A DNA stretch of 64,000 nt from contig OZ245876.1 in the NCBI GenBank assembly GCA_965229445.1, positions 1,426,001-1,490,000 of the forward strand, in the 5' to 3' direction. Positions 39,801-47,636 of this stretch are shown piece after piece. Below the pieces are notes generated by a model. That model was given only the letters and a program-made list of their open reading frames with translations. It did not search any database and was not told where the DNA came from. The number at the start of each line of letters is the position of its first letter. The stretch's first letter is position 1. The stretch comes from Owenweeksia sp965229445 (lineage in GTDB: Bacteria; Bacteroidota; Bacteroidia; Flavobacteriales; Schleiferiaceae). A program made the translations under genes and the position numbers.

Positions 39801-40447
39801 GTACGGATACCTCCGGAATTTTGGTCAATCATTCTTACAATACTCCCGGTACCAAAGTGATACAGCTTATCGCCGTGAATTTATGTGGCGATAGTGTGGT
39901 GGTTACTAAGAATGTGAAGATTTGTTTACCTCCGGTAGCGGAATGGACCTACAGCATAATATCTACCGGAGCTAATGGCATGCAGGTGCAATTTGATGGT
40001 TCAGCTTCCCAGAACGCCTCTAGCTATGATTGGGATTTTGGCGATGGAAATACCTTATCCGGACAAGTGATGCCAATCCATACCTATGTTACTCCAGGCT
40101 TATTCTACCGGGTAAGTTTAAAAGTTGGTAATGATTGTGGTGAAGAGGATACAAAACGAGTCCGCTTAAGTGAGGTGAGTTTACTGGAGTTGGAAACTGG
40201 TGGCAGGATAGAATTCTATCCAAATCCAGCCACTGACCAATTCACCTTTAATTGGAACCTGGATAAGGGCAGCCTGATGTCTCTGCAAATTGTTGATTTG
40301 GGTGGTAAAATTCTACGGACGATTGATGTGGAGGACGCACCAGTTGGCAGCCTTGACATAGGTATCGGTGAAATACCGGGGGGAAGCTACCTGATTCAGG
40401 TAAATACCAGCCAGGGATGGAGAGAGTATCCTCTTATCATTCGTTGA
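33806..40447 (+). CDS. Giant T9SS-secreted protein with alternating FN3 and MAM-like modules (copy 2)
   Basis: This 2213-residue paralogue has the same plan as the gene 80 bases upstream: a signal peptide (MQKILTLTCLWLTFLSVTAQ), an N-terminal domain, seven FN3-like and six MAM-like modules (unit about 270 residues), three PKD domains and a type A sorting domain (EFYPNPATDQFTFNW, IPGGSYLIQV, YPLIIR). Compared with copy 1, its MAM modules carry more glycine and asparagine (GFGGGNGGNQISPCW) and use YIYTEASG in place of KFIYSD. The two genes arose by duplication of a whole gene, followed by divergence of the modules. Co-transcription is likely from the short gap. It is probably exported by T9SS and linked to the cell surface, possibly in adhesion or carbohydrate binding; the ligand is unknown. 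Confidence 0.9.
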   Translation: MQKILTLTCLWLTFLSVTAQKDSATYNGGDLPTEYQAFISTADESYGCTDTLTVSIPVGNFVTAVDVYYDIEATVAGSGWVSEQGSYLELTNTSIKEPAVTNGDPNWDSAGVFSYARTGITDFNGISVTGDLDFFLHAFRTFGQFPVCNSQIQKVVNGTWKIVVHHMPAPTCLPPSGLSFTTVGSDNVGLIWNSGGATAWQLEYGPAGFTPGSGILVSALTNPYTLMGLTPSTNYDVYVRDSCGPGDVSTWDGPLNFTTLCGVFNAPYNENFDGADWVSGFGGGNGGNQISPCWSRPPGNPNFGTRNGGTNSAGTGPNGDFSGAGNYIYTEASGAPGAGEITSPLIYIPTSLPQPALEFVYHMYGGGIDSLYIEVDDGTGFTPVFSILGEQQTSNADAWIPASVSLASYAGDTIAIKFVGVNNNFAADISIDEVAVQTVTCSPPSSLTLSNPSTTTIDVAWTTGGASNWLIGYRPLNSGATLSIVAANTNPFTITGLTPGTNYEVFVRDSCGLGDVSDWVGPQMEATLCSFQTAPWTENFDSFAWSTGTGGQNNGNVIDPCWERPSNANPNFSTRSGPTGSSGFGTGPLTDHSGTGNYIFTEASGNPGVGEITTPKVFIPASLMNPALVFRTHMFGGDIDSLWVEVSSNGGAYNQVFSLVGPQQSTQSSPWQLQNVDLSSFSGDTVQVKFLGENQGFAGDIAIDEVSIIPITCPEPTNLNFISSTSNSISMGWTTGGASNWLIGYRVSGSTAPLTIVAATSNPFTITGLAADTRYDIYVKDSCAAGDVSIWQGPVQGITKCDAIIAPWLEDFNGSDWVAGIPNGLNEGNQISSCWSRPDDLGPNFGSWTGGTQSANTGPSSGNGGFGGFIYTEASGGATGAGLITSPDIVVPASFLNPRLGFYYHMYGAGVDSLVVQLDSGTGFNNNILVLNGQQQTSSNDAWIYFSYDISSYAGDTLAIRFRGVNSALTGDIAIDDVEIDDAPLCPKPFNVNVLSTSGNDIQIGWTTGGATDWQIEYGPPGFTLGTGTLITAATNPFTITGLNSNTSYDIYVRDSCGVASVSDWSDVVTGTTTCGVFLLPFSENFDGTDWQPGFGGANNGTQISPCWSNPNGGNPDFGVGTGGTPSAGTGPSADVSGGGNYIYTEASGGATGTGQIRSPLLYFDPSLSTVNLSFAYHIYGADVDSFYVSVDNGTGFTPVFSLVGSQQTSNTDGWITTTVNLDTYLGDTVMIQFSGVNSGFSSDIAVDEVLIDTSSCPSPSNLLVTSTSDNSVGLSWTTGGATNWIIEYGAPGFTPGTGSGTSLSIASNPTTITGLTPATDYCFFLRDSCGPGSLSDWISVCASTDCSPISAPWTENFDGGNWTTGLGAANNGNLIDPCWKRPGDQNPNFGTWNGPTASGGTGPGGDFGGNGKYIYTEASGSPGVGEISTPRIHIPSTMTAPRLVFWYHMFGPDIDSLTVDIDNGSGFTNEFSLVGAQQTGNNDAWLQASVDLLAYLGDTLTIRFRGTNSGFQGDIAIDEIMVDDITCPAPTNLQVTATTGTSITVSWTTGGSAQWQVGYRPLGSGLPYTITGAGANPYVIGGLNPGTTYEIRVRDSCGTADVSEWLGPVTGSTVCSALGAPWAEDFDTGSWTEGVGAQNTGDEIDPCWIRPSNTGLRWGTGSGATPSFNTGPQNDFIVNGNYLYIEASNGAGTATIESPQIFIASQVLTPRLKFAYHFYGAGIGNFTIEIDNGSGYTLLTTITGQQQTSNFSPWLQDSISLSAYTDDTVRFRFSGTVNNFQGDMAIDQLSVVGNLLPCLPPTQMSFTNISTTSADIVWPGSTGNAEVEVVLSGQPQGSGTLYPNAASPLSVTGLMAGTTYDVYIRELCGSQTSTWIDSNFTTTLCPLVTASFTNTNNLLQVTFDASATVAADTLQWIFGDGNTGTGLNPVHNYAAPGNYNVSLIAANSCGNDDTMSVNIQVCDSLVADFSYTTSGDSVFLNASASIGASQFFWDLGDGTDTSGILVNHSYNTPGTKVIQLIAVNLCGDSVVVTKNVKICLPPVAEWTYSIISTGANGMQVQFDGSASQNASSYDWDFGDGNTLSGQVMPIHTYVTPGLFYRVSLKVGNDCGEEDTKRVRLSEVSLLELETGGRIEFYPNPATDQFTFNWNLDKGSLMSLQIVDLGGKILRTIDVEDAPVGSLDIGIGEIPGGSYLIQVNTSQGWREYPLIIR

Positions 40448-40454
40448 TACGGAC

Positions 40455-41162
40455 TTAGTGCTCAAGATTAAATGCAACAGAAACTGCTATGCCGGCAGTT
40501 TCCGTTCTTAAGCGCTGCTTACCCAGGCTGGCCACTTTAAATCCAGCAGCTTTAGCTTTGGTAACTTCCGCTTCGGTAAAATCTCCCTCGGGACCAATGA
40601 GCACCAGGCAATCTGAAAAAGTCTTAAGTTGAGGCAATAGATTGAATCGCTCCACTTCTTCACAATAAGCAATATACCTGGGGATGTCGCTTTCTGTGTA
40701 CTGCTTTATTAGCGCTTCAAAAGTTGTTGATTCCTCCAGATGCGGCCACCAGCAACTGAGAGATTGTTTGGCTGCCGCTTGTATGAGCTTCCTGCCTCGC
40801 TCCACTTTGTAAACCTTGCGTTCTGAGTGACTACAAAAAATGGGAATTATTTTACGAATGCCTAGTTCTGTGGCCTTCTCCAGAAAGTTTTCAAACCGGT
40901 CATTGGCTTTGGTAGGAGCCATGGCAATGCTAAGCTTTCTGTCCAAAGACTCTTCTCGGAAAATATCTAAAAGGTGAAACTCTACACGCTTCTTAGAGGC
41001 TAAGCCAGTTCTGGCTCTGAAAATCTTGCCTTCGCCTTTGGTTACCAACAATTCATCTCCGGAATCTAAGCGCATCACCCGGATGGCATGATGACTTTCA
41101 TCCTGACCCAAAAATCCCGATTCTTCATTTATTTCCTCCGCATAGTATAGATTCATCCTCAA
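40455..41162 (-). CDS. rsmE: 16S rRNA (uracil(1498)-N3)-methyltransferase RsmE
   Basis: RsmE methylates N3 of U1498 in 16S rRNA. The 235-residue protein has an N-terminal PUA-like domain (HHAIRVMRLDSGDELLV) and a C-terminal SPOUT trefoil-knot domain with LVLIGPEGDFTEAEV and SLGKQRLRTETAGI, the SAM-binding loops. The AMAPTKANDRFENFLEKATELG stretch in the middle is also a family marker. Length is typical. It is convergent with the second giant FN3/MAM gene, eight bases apart, and is preceded by tsaD on the same strand after 54 bases. Confidence 0.95.
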   Translation of the reverse strand: MRMNLYYAEEINEESGFLGQDESHHAIRVMRLDSGDELLVTKGEGKIFRARTGLASKKRVEFHLLDIFREESLDRKLSIAMAPTKANDRFENFLEKATELGIRKIIPIFCSHSERKVYKVERGRKLIQAAAKQSLSCWWPHLEESTTFEALIKQYTESDIPRYIAYCEEVERFNLLPQLKTFSDCLVLIGPEGDFTEAEVTKAKAAGFKVASLGKQRLRTETAGIAVSVAFNLEH

Positions 41163-41216
41163 GCTTGATTTAGGAATATTCGGCCGGCCTGTTCATTGCA
41201 TTAAGGCACTTCAACT

Positions 41217-42239
41217 TCATGATTTGCTAAGATGACGTCGGGCGGTGGCCAGGGTCTTCATATCCGAGAAATCCTGTCGTTGATATTTAAAGTATCCGGT
41301 CACGGCAATCATAGCCCCATTATCCGTACAGTATTCAAAGTTGGGAATAAAAGTCTGCCAGTCATATTCCTGTGCGGCTTCTTGAAGGGCGCTTCGCAAT
41401 CCGGAATTTGCAGACACACCTCCGGCAATAGCTACCTGCTTAATATTGTGGTCTTGAGCCGCCTTGATTAGCTTTTCCATCAAAATGACAATAATGCTGT
41501 GTTGGATGCTGGCACACAGATCTAACTCGTTTTCTCGAATGAATTGAGGATGTTTTTTTACTTGCTTTTGCAGAAAGTAGAGAATGCTGGTTTTTAAACC
41601 ACTAAAACTATAATCGTAGGCTTCCACCAGGGGTTTAGCAAAATTAAATTTTGTCGGGTTCCCCTCCTTGGCCTTTTTGTCTATCTCTGGCCCTCCGGGG
41701 TAAGGTAAACCCATGATCTTCGCCGCTTTGTCAAAGGCCTCCCCGGCAGCATCGTCTATGGTTTGCCCCAACAGTTCATATTCAAAATACCCATTTACTT
41801 TAACAATTTGAGTATGGCCACCACTCACTGTAAGACAGAGGAATGGGAATTTTGGGGGAGTGCGTTGAGGGTCATCGATAAAGTGAGCCAGAATATGTGC
41901 TTGCATATGGTTCACCTCAATTAAGGGAATATTAAGCGCCATGGCCATAGATTTGGCAAAGGAAGTGCCGACCAGCAAGGAACCCAGTAAACCCGGGCCT
42001 GAGGTGAAGGCAATGGCAGCTAATTGATTTGGTTGGATTTTTGCTCTCCTTAAAGCCGTGTCCACCACCGGAACAATATTTTGCTGATGTGCTCTGGATG
42101 CCAACTCAGGTACAACACCGCCATATTCGCGATGAATGTCCTGATTTGCAGTTACATTTGCTAAAATTTGCGTTTTATTGGTAATACCTACGGAGGTGTC
42201 ATCGCAACTGGATTCAATACCAAGAATGAACTCACTCAT
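41217..42239 (-). CDS. tsaD: tRNA N6-adenosine threonylcarbamoyltransferase TsaD
   Basis: TsaD, with TsaB and TsaE, transfers threonylcarbamoyl to A37 of ANN-decoding tRNAs. The 340-residue ASKHA-fold protein has the N-terminal ILGIESSCDDTSVGI, the metal-binding NHMQAHILAHF with its two histidines, LTVSGGHTQIVKV, AGEAFDKAAKIMGLPYPGGP and VAIAGGVSANSGLR. All signatures of the family are intact. It is divergent from the TamB-family gene: only about 11 bases separate this start from the proposed ATT start of that gene, so their regulatory regions must overlap each other's coding starts. Confidence 0.97.
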   Translation of the reverse strand: MSEFILGIESSCDDTSVGITNKTQILANVTANQDIHREYGGVVPELASRAHQQNIVPVVDTALRRAKIQPNQLAAIAFTSGPGLLGSLLVGTSFAKSMAMALNIPLIEVNHMQAHILAHFIDDPQRTPPKFPFLCLTVSGGHTQIVKVNGYFEYELLGQTIDDAAGEAFDKAAKIMGLPYPGGPEIDKKAKEGNPTKFNFAKPLVEAYDYSFSGLKTSILYFLQKQVKKHPQFIRENELDLCASIQHSIIVILMEKLIKAAQDHNIKQVAIAGGVSANSGLRSALQEAAQEYDWQTFIPNFEYCTDNGAMIAVTGYFKYQRQDFSDMKTLATARRHLSKS

Positions 42240-42250
42240 CCTGCAAAACT

Positions 42251-45200
42251 ATTAAGAAAGCAGTCAATATACTTTTATGGATCATAATTGTTCTGATCCT
42301 TTTCCTTTTTGGCCTAAGCCTTACCCTGAGCTTTGAAGGTCCACAAACCTTTGTGGCTAAGAAGGCTTCTGATTACGTTAAGGATAGGTATGGTGCCGAT
42401 ATTGAACTGGAACGCCTGCGCTTTTACTTTCCCAACCGGGTTGTGGTCAAGCAGCTCTTAATAAAAGACCTTGAAGGAGATTCACTGATTTATACAGAAA
42501 AACTGGACACCAGATTAAACTCTTTTGTCAACAAGAGTCTGGTCCTTCACAATGCCAAGCTGGAAGACCCCAAGGTGTTTCTATGGAGAAAGCCCGGACA
42601 TGAAAAGTTGAGCATCAATGAGTTTGCTGATCTGTTTAAATCGGCTGATACCACCCGAAAGGCCGTTTTTACGCTCGATATCGGCACGGCTCGTCTTCGC
42701 AATGGCACTTTTAAGTATCGCAATCTGAACTGTGGGGAATGCTTTGCCATGGATTATCGCAGCATCGAAGCGGAGATCAGCAATTTTGATCTCGATGGCA
42801 AGTTCTTTACGGTAGATGTACATCAATTATCCCTTGACCAGGCAGACGGCTTTGATCTGCTTGCCTTTAAAACGGCATTTGCATACCTCGATGATCGCAT
42901 TGAGATTATGGACTTGAGAGCTAAAACGGAAGCCAGCGATATTACCGGGAACCTGATTATGCATTATGATTCTACCGCCCAGTTGTCATCCTTTGTAGAT
43001 CTGGTTAGACTTGAAGGGGAGGTGCAATCGAGTCTGGTTTCTTCTCAGGAAATTCAATTCTTCTCCCCGGATTTACCGGATTTTGGAAGAATTAGGGTAG
43101 AAGGTAGCGCCACTGGTCCGGTGAATAATCTCTTAACGAAAGACCTGCGCCTGGCATTGGCCTCCGGGACGGATATAGCATTTGATCGGTTGCGGTTGGT
43201 TAATAGCACAAACTTAGATAGTGTATACTTTGATGCTGCTGGAATGAAGGCTGTCTCTAATTCTGAAGATTTGCGGTTTCTGGGGAGTTTATTTACAGAT
43301 GAGGCGCCGCCGATGATTCTAGATTATTTTGGTGAAAGCCTACTTGCTGGTGAATTTACAGGATACCTGGATGATTTCTATACCAGGATAAAGTTGATTA
43401 GTGTATTAGGGGAGGTAGATCTGGACATGAACCTAAAATTACCGCAGGGAAAAAATAGTTACATCTACGATGGCATGGTGAATACCAACAATTTTGACTT
43501 GGGTAAGGTGATAAACGACCCTCAGTTTGGCCGCGTAAGCGCAGATTTAAAGGTGAAAGGAGAGGGGATCAATCCTTCTCGCATGAACACAAGCCTGAGT
43601 GGCCGCTTTTCGCGTTTTGATTTCTATGATTATCCCTATCGCAATATAAGTCTGGACGGTACACTTAAGAACACGCACTTTGACGGGAAGTTAAACATTG
43701 CCGATCCCAATCTTGTACTCGCTTTTGAGGGTTCCGCTAATTTTTTGGAAGACACGTCGCTCTACGACTTTTACGCCAAGATTGACAAAGCCGATTTAGC
43801 GGCTCTAGGTATTATGACGGATACCATATCCGGTTTAACGGCAGAAATGGATATTGATCTGCGAGCGCTTAATTATGATCGCTGGGATGGTGATATCAGA
43901 ATCTTTAATCTAACCTATGAAAACTCTAACAATTTTCATTTTTTCCAGGATATCAACCTTCAATCCCGTGGATTAACAGGCTTTAGAAGACTCCATATTA
44001 ATTCAGCTATTGCTACCGCTTCCCTTCAGGGCGATTACTCTTTGGAAGGAGTTTTAACGGCAGTTAATTCACACTTGTCTAAATACATAAAGACTAAGGA
44101 CATAGCTGCTGCTCCTGAGGAACAGTTTTTTGATTTTGATGTAAGAGTCAATAATGCCGAAGTTGTTACACAACTATTTTTTCCTGATTTTTCGATAGAA
44201 CCGGGCACAGAATTTCACGGGGGGTATAATTCTGAAAAGAATAGTTTAAACCTCGATTTATATTCGCCTGAATTCAGGTATAAGAATAACTATATCAGCG
44301 AGTTAAAGCTAGAGTACCTCGGTGGGGATAGTGAATCTGAACTCGAGTTTTGGGTTGACCGATATATTCTTCCCAATAATTTGATGTTTGACAGCATAAG
44401 TTTGAGCAATGCTTATTTTGATGATACGCTTTTCTATCGTCTCGATTGGATTTTGCGAGATGATGTGGATGGTCCAGGCTTCATTCAGGGATATGCGCTA
44501 CAGGAAGATTCGGTCACCTTTAAGTTTGGGGTGAACCCATCTCAGTTTCACGTGGGTGAGCAAAGCTTTTTAATAGAAGGGAACAATCACATTTTGGTGG
44601 ATAGCTCCGGTATCGCCATTGAGAATTTTGTGATCAACAATGAGGGCAGATTTTTAAGTGTGAATGGGAATATTAGCAAGAGTCCCTATGAAATTTTGCG
44701 CATCAATTTTGATCGGGTCAATATGGATCTGGTAAATTACCTGATCGGTGCTGAAGAAGCCCAATTTTCAGGTGATATTGAAGGTGGGATCATACTTTCT
44801 GAAATATTGAGTTCTGCTAGGTTTGCTGCAGATATGTACATCGATAGTTTGGTGATGAATGAATCTCACCTGGGCCGTTTAAGAATAGCTTCAGATTGGT
44901 CGATTGAGAATGATACGATTGAGATTGAAACCGCCCTCGAATTAGGTAGCCTAAAGACGCTGTTCGCGAAAGGGTATTATCAATTGCAAAGTCAGGGAGG
45001 GATAGATTTTGATATAGATTTCAATCGCTTTAGGATTGCCGCGTTCAATCCCTTTCTGGAAGGCCTGGCAGAACGTCTCCGGGGAAGCGTCACGGGCAAG
45101 GTAAAGGTAGCCGGTACTTACGGGAAGCCGATCATGAGTGGGGAACTGCATATGCCTAAATCGGCCTTCACCTTGAGTTTTTTACAAACTGACTATAACC

Positions 45201-46639
45201 TGGTGGGTGATCCCAGGGTGGAAATTCGAAATGATGGTTTCTATTTTCCGGATATTGAGGTTAGAGATTCCAGGTACGGCACGAAAGGGGTGTTAAACGG
45301 TGCTATAACGCATCGCAATTATCGCAAGTTCAACTTTGATTTTAGAATTGAGGCAGATGAATTGTTGGTGTTAAATACAACTTCACAATCCAAGGATCCT
45401 TATTATGGAAGGGCCTTTGTAAGCGGTGATATGCTTATAAAAGGTCCCATAGATGATATTGTAATTAGCGGTAATCTGGCGTCTAGAAGAAATACGGAAT
45501 TCTTTATTCAGATGGATGCAAAAACGGAAATACGTCAAACCGATTTTGTAAAGTTTATCAATCCTTACGAAGTAGACAGCATCAATATTGCCGAAGTAAG
45601 ACGCTTAAATCTGGATAAGGGAGTTAGCCTTGATTTTAAATTGGCCATTGACCAATCAGCTACCGTAGGCATTATTATCGATGACATTTACCAGAATAAG
45701 ATGCAAGGTACCGGCGAAGGAAATATAAGGGTGAAGGTTGATCAATACAGCGATATTGAGATTTACGGCCAGTATGAGGTTCATCAGGGCGTCTATAATT
45801 TTGAGTTTCAGGATGCCTTAAAAAGGAGGTTTGAGATATTACGGGGAGGCACCATTACCTGGAATGGAGATCCTTACTCCGCCATCATTGACTTAGACGC
45901 CAGATATAGTACTAAAGCAGATCCATCACCGATAATTCCTCAATACTCAGCAGGTCGCACCCTAATATGGGTGGACCTTTTATTGTCTGGTGACTTGATG
46001 AACCCTGACATTAATTTTGATGTCATTGCTCCAAGATCTACCAGCAGTGTGCAACAAGCGCTCACTACCCAACTTTCAGATCCCAATGATCGCTACCAAC
46101 AAGTCTTCGCCCTCCTAACCGTTGGCTCTTTTATGGGAGATAATGGTGTGGATAATGTTGGAGACTTGTGGAACACGACCGAATTGGGTTTAACCGTTCT
46201 TGCCAGCACCGCTGAAAACTATCTCAATCAATTTACCGGTGACGATTTAAATCTAATTCTGGGTTATCAAGGTCCGGGTACCGTGGCTAATTCCTTGGAT
46301 CCTAGTCAGGAGGAGGTGGAAGTAGGAGGGTCAATTGATATCCTCAACGATCGCATTACCTTGAATGGGGTGGTAGGGGTTCCGGTGGGAGCCAATACGC
46401 AAAGTCAGTTTACGGGTGATTTTGAGGTGGAATATGATATTACGCGCGATGGCAGGTTCAGAGCCAAGGTGTTTAACCGCCCGGTGCAGCAGTATTCCTT
46501 AGGGCAACAGTATTACCAGCAAGGTATAGGTGTATTCTATCAGCACGATTTTGAATATATCATCAATAACAAAAAGAAGAAGAAGGAAAAGGAAGAAGAG
46601 TTGGAATTGAAGACCGAAAAGGGGGTTAAGGAGGAATAG
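42251..46639 (+). CDS. tamB: TamB-family translocation/assembly (AsmA-like, DUF490) protein
   Basis: TamB-like proteins are inner-membrane-anchored, periplasm-spanning beta-taco proteins involved in outer-membrane assembly or lipid transport. The protein is over 1400 residues with repeated beta-rich segments and a C-terminal DUF490 domain (GEGNIRVKVDQYSDIEIYG, LRGGTITWNGDPYSAIIDLD, QSQFTGDFEVEYDITRDGR). The first standard start is GTG at 42353, but the frame upstream encodes the expected N-terminal membrane helix (KKAVNILLWIIIVLILFLFG) without any ATG, GTG or TTG. A TGA closes the frame at 42227-42229. The most credible start is ATT at 42251, in ATTAAGAAAGCA, where MKKA would be expected. A lysine- and glutamate-rich tail (KKKKEKEEELELK) ends the protein. 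The Bacteroidota partner is usually a BamA-like TamA, which is not in the window. Confidence 0.88.
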   Translation: MKKAVNILLWIIIVLILFLFGLSLTLSFEGPQTFVAKKASDYVKDRYGADIELERLRFYFPNRVVVKQLLIKDLEGDSLIYTEKLDTRLNSFVNKSLVLHNAKLEDPKVFLWRKPGHEKLSINEFADLFKSADTTRKAVFTLDIGTARLRNGTFKYRNLNCGECFAMDYRSIEAEISNFDLDGKFFTVDVHQLSLDQADGFDLLAFKTAFAYLDDRIEIMDLRAKTEASDITGNLIMHYDSTAQLSSFVDLVRLEGEVQSSLVSSQEIQFFSPDLPDFGRIRVEGSATGPVNNLLTKDLRLALASGTDIAFDRLRLVNSTNLDSVYFDAAGMKAVSNSEDLRFLGSLFTDEAPPMILDYFGESLLAGEFTGYLDDFYTRIKLISVLGEVDLDMNLKLPQGKNSYIYDGMVNTNNFDLGKVINDPQFGRVSADLKVKGEGINPSRMNTSLSGRFSRFDFYDYPYRNISLDGTLKNTHFDGKLNIADPNLVLAFEGSANFLEDTSLYDFYAKIDKADLAALGIMTDTISGLTAEMDIDLRALNYDRWDGDIRIFNLTYENSNNFHFFQDINLQSRGLTGFRRLHINSAIATASLQGDYSLEGVLTAVNSHLSKYIKTKDIAAAPEEQFFDFDVRVNNAEVVTQLFFPDFSIEPGTEFHGGYNSEKNSLNLDLYSPEFRYKNNYISELKLEYLGGDSESELEFWVDRYILPNNLMFDSISLSNAYFDDTLFYRLDWILRDDVDGPGFIQGYALQEDSVTFKFGVNPSQFHVGEQSFLIEGNNHILVDSSGIAIENFVINNEGRFLSVNGNISKSPYEILRINFDRVNMDLVNYLIGAEEAQFSGDIEGGIILSEILSSARFAADMYIDSLVMNESHLGRLRIASDWSIENDTIEIETALELGSLKTLFAKGYYQLQSQGGIDFDIDFNRFRIAAFNPFLEGLAERLRGSVTGKVKVAGTYGKPIMSGELHMPKSAFTLSFLQTDYNLVGDPRVEIRNDGFYFPDIEVRDSRYGTKGVLNGAITHRNYRKFNFDFRIEADELLVLNTTSQSKDPYYGRAFVSGDMLIKGPIDDIVISGNLASRRNTEFFIQMDAKTEIRQTDFVKFINPYEVDSINIAEVRRLNLDKGVSLDFKLAIDQSATVGIIIDDIYQNKMQGTGEGNIRVKVDQYSDIEIYGQYEVHQGVYNFEFQDALKRRFEILRGGTITWNGDPYSAIIDLDARYSTKADPSPIIPQYSAGRTLIWVDLLLSGDLMNPDINFDVIAPRSTSSVQQALTTQLSDPNDRYQQVFALLTVGSFMGDNGVDNVGDLWNTTELGLTVLASTAENYLNQFTGDDLNLILGYQGPGTVANSLDPSQEEVEVGGSIDILNDRITLNGVVGVPVGANTQSQFTGDFEVEYDITRDGRFRAKVFNRPVQQYSLGQQYYQQGIGVFYQHDFEYIINNKKKKKEKEEELELKTEKGVKEE

Positions 46640-46917
46640 ATCAAAGACTGGGAAATAACTGGTTCCGCAATAAATAATTTAAGCAACCACATGCACCAGG
46701 CAAAGCCCTGGCGAGATCATAAGAAGGGATAGGTCTAAGTTCAGATCCACAATCAGGCATTGGGTTCAAGTTGGAGGGCAGCCATGTATTTCGCAGCTTG
46801 GCTTAGTTATGATGACCTAGGAAGCAAAGTAAATAACAAGACTTTAAGTCCCTGTACGTTAATCTCTGATTATATAGGATCTATATTTAGGTAGTTGAAC
46901 AAAAGAAGGCAGAAGCT

Positions 46918-47511
46918 TTAGTTCTTCTGAAATCGCAGGGCTTTTGGTTTGTCGCCGATGATTCTAATCACATAACTACCAGAGGATAGTTGAGAAATAT
47001 CAATAGAGCCATCGATAGTGCCTTGCATGATAAGTTCTCCAGAGGCACTAAATATCAAATAGGCGGAGTTTTGCAAGTCCACGTTCAATTTAAATTGATC
47101 ATTAGCAGGATTGGGAAACAACTTGATAGACACTGGCTCAGGTAGTGTTTCTATCTCGCCAACGTTGCCATTGATCACATGAATTGAGCCAATCATACCA
47201 TTGGTTACATGGGGCGTACACTCGTATTCATGGAGCCCCAATACCTGTGGGACATATTGGAAAAATGTGTCAGCGGGAGCTTGCCATATTTGATCGAATG
47301 CTGCCGCACCGGCTGGTAAGTTGGTGGAGGTAATGGTATGAACCATACTTGGGAAATCCAAAGGCAACCATTGTACAGTATCTCCCAGTTGAATAGTAAT
47401 GTCAGCGCTTAGGAATTGCATATAGCCATCCCAAACCCTTACGATATGAATAGTCGCTTGAGCAGTCAGGGATACCAATACCAGACTAAGAATAAAGAAG
47501 AGCTTCTTCAT
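46918..47511 (-). CDS. Secreted plastocyanin-like copper protein with T9SS sorting domain
   Basis: The 197-residue protein has a signal peptide (MKKLFFILSLVLVSLTAQA), a cupredoxin domain (about 20-115) and a type A sorting domain (IKLFPNPANDQFKLNVD, LSSGSYVIRIIG). Type 1 copper ligands are visible: His58 in MVHTITS, then Cys98, His101 and Met106 in CTPHVTNGM, with the C-x2-H-x4-M spacing of plastocyanins. It should therefore be a blue copper electron carrier exported through T9SS. An in-frame ATG at 47589 would add 26 residues before the signal peptide, so 47511 is preferred. It is convergent with the TamB gene and downstream of, and possibly separate from, the VWA gene pair. Confidence 0.88.
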   Translation of the reverse strand: MKKLFFILSLVLVSLTAQATIHIVRVWDGYMQFLSADITIQLGDTVQWLPLDFPSMVHTITSTNLPAGAAAFDQIWQAPADTFFQYVPQVLGLHEYECTPHVTNGMIGSIHVINGNVGEIETLPEPVSIKLFPNPANDQFKLNVDLQNSAYLIFSASGELIMQGTIDGSIDISQLSSGSYVIRIIGDKPKALRFQKN

Positions 47512-47636
47512 GTGAGATGGATTATGTTTAATTCGAGTTGGACCAAGGTACTGGTTTCTGACTTGGCCAATGAGTAAGCCTGGCGACAAGTTCGGTTTGC
47601 GTGCAAACTGTAGGCTCAGAATAATTTGAAATGAAT

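Noticed and set aside
26976..40447. Regular repeats about 810-830 bases apart that might be taken for a DNA repeat array
   Set aside because: They are in-frame protein modules (FN3/MAM) with strong amino-acid but limited nucleotide conservation.
46696..46711. CCAGG/CCTGG hairpin downstream of the TamB-family gene as a terminator
   Set aside because: Five-base stem without a T run; too weak to call.
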